Shown one piece after another: positions 18,805 through 19,271 of a stretch of DNA of 19,271 bases. Position numbers and translations under genes: made by a program. Origin of the DNA: Clostridiales bacterium (GTDB taxonomy: Bacteria; Bacillota; Clostridia; Lachnospirales; Anaerotignaceae); NCBI GenBank assembly GCA_019423725.1, contig JAHZAW010000057.1, positions 1 to 19,271 of the forward strand, read 5' to 3'. Numbering within the stretch: position 1 is the stretch's first letter; every line of letters starts with the position of its first letter. A model generated the notes under the pieces. That model had not been told where the DNA came from. It saw nothing but the letters and a program-made list of their open reading frames with translations, and did not search any database.

Positions 18805-19271
18805 TTATTCTTCGTCGTCATAGTTATCTGTGTAATCGTCACCGAATTTGAAATCGTCTTCGCCTTCGGAGTCGTTTCCGAATATCATATCTATGGCATC
18901 GTTTAAGCTGCCCTCTTCCTCGGAATATCCCTCATGGTTCTTATCAAGGTCGTTGATGACCTGCATGTCGATGTTCTCGCCCATATCGTCATCATCGATG
19001 GATTCCTTAATCTCGACCTCTGTGGAGTCAGCTCTGAGCACCTTGATATCAAGAGCCAGTGACTGAAGTTCCTTAAGGAGTACCTTGAATGATTCAGGAA
19101 CACCGGGTTCAGGTATGTTCTCACCCTTAACGATGGCCTCATAGGTCTTTACACGTCCTACGATATCGTCGGACTTAACAGTAAGGATCTCCTGAAGGGT
19201 ATAGGCTGCGCCGTATGCCTCAAGAGCCCAAACCTCCATCTCACCGAAACGCTGTCCGCCGAACTGTGCTT
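18805..19271 (-). CDS. rpoB: DNA-directed RNA polymerase beta subunit, C-terminal part (cut by window edge)
   Basis: The gene enters from the right end of the window, so only about the last 154 codons are present. The frame opens AQFGGQRFGEMEVWALEAYGAAYTLQEILTVKSDD, the almost invariant C-terminal segment of beta, which interacts with beta'. After about VLLKELQSLALDIKVL the protein continues into an acidic tail that ends GEDDFKFGDDYTDNYDDEE. The stop codon is 16 nt before rpoC, so the two are co-transcribed and probably coupled. The rifampicin region lies outside the window. Confidence 0.98.
   Translation of the reverse strand, partial: AQFGGQRFGEMEVWALEAYGAAYTLQEILTVKSDDIVGRVKTYEAIVKGENIPEPGVPESFKVLLKELQSLALDIKVLRADSTEVEIKESIDDDDMGENIDMQVINDLDKNHEGYSEEEGSLNDAIDMIFGNDSEGEDDFKFGDDYTDNYDDEE

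Noticed and set aside
1..19271. CRISPR arrays, tRNA or rRNA genes, insertion sequences, toxin-antitoxin or defence genes
   Set aside because: Looked for on both strands and not found: no spaced direct repeats of CRISPR type, no cloverleaf with CCA-like ends, no transposase or integrase frames.

Overview
The window is the C-terminal end of rpoB, all of rpoC, the str operon (rpsL, rpsG, fusA, tuf), a 3 kb accessory segment, and most of the S10-spc ribosomal protein cluster. Every gene I accept lies on the minus strand, so transcription runs from high to low coordinates. It points to a Gram-positive member of the Clostridia, most likely Lachnospiraceae. The reasons are AGGAGG ribosome binding sites at nearly every gene, a zinc-type 61-residue S14, the Gram-positive insertion in S12, a short (1220 residue) beta' subunit, and a 129-residue L22 with the long N-terminus starting MAKGHRSQIKKER. 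The species cannot be fixed from this sequence.

Layout in the direction of transcription. (1) 19271-15126: rpoB (partial) and rpoC, closed by a strong GC-rich hairpin terminator at 15083-15110. (2) 15082-14736: 390 bp separate rpoC from rpsL with no gene; the small L7Ae-like gene often found here in Firmicutes is absent. The region has 11-bp phased T-tracts, a sigma-A type promoter and two leader hairpins. (3) 14735-11542: rpsL, rpsG and fusA, with structured spacers. (4) 11541-10170: tuf with its own near-consensus promoter and strong terminator. (5) 10169-7192: four accessory genes not normally part of this cluster: an HxlR-type regulator, a small FMN split-barrel protein, an orphan lipoprotein and a crotonase. 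Terminators follow the first (upstream side), second and third, so they look like separate small units. (6) 7191-1: a near-perfect promoter, a roughly 230-nt structured leader, then rpsJ-rplC-rplD-rplW-rplB-rpsS-rplV-rpsC-rplP-rpmC-rpsQ-rplN-rplX-rplE-rpsN-rpsH; the window edge cuts rpsH after 37 codons.

The core genes together make the transcription and translation machinery: RNA polymerase large subunits, two elongation GTPases, and 18 ribosomal proteins. Control seems to be placed in RNA structure at the start of each unit and in several spacers.

I found no CRISPR array, tRNA, rRNA, insertion sequence, prophage or defence system. The most promising unexplained element is the S10 operon leader RNA (6925-7155), with a nested 5' domain that includes a terminator-like hairpin and a 3' domain that folds as a three-way junction. 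Second is an 18-bp perfect palindrome with a direct-repeat partner between the HxlR regulator and the split-barrel gene, the likely operator.
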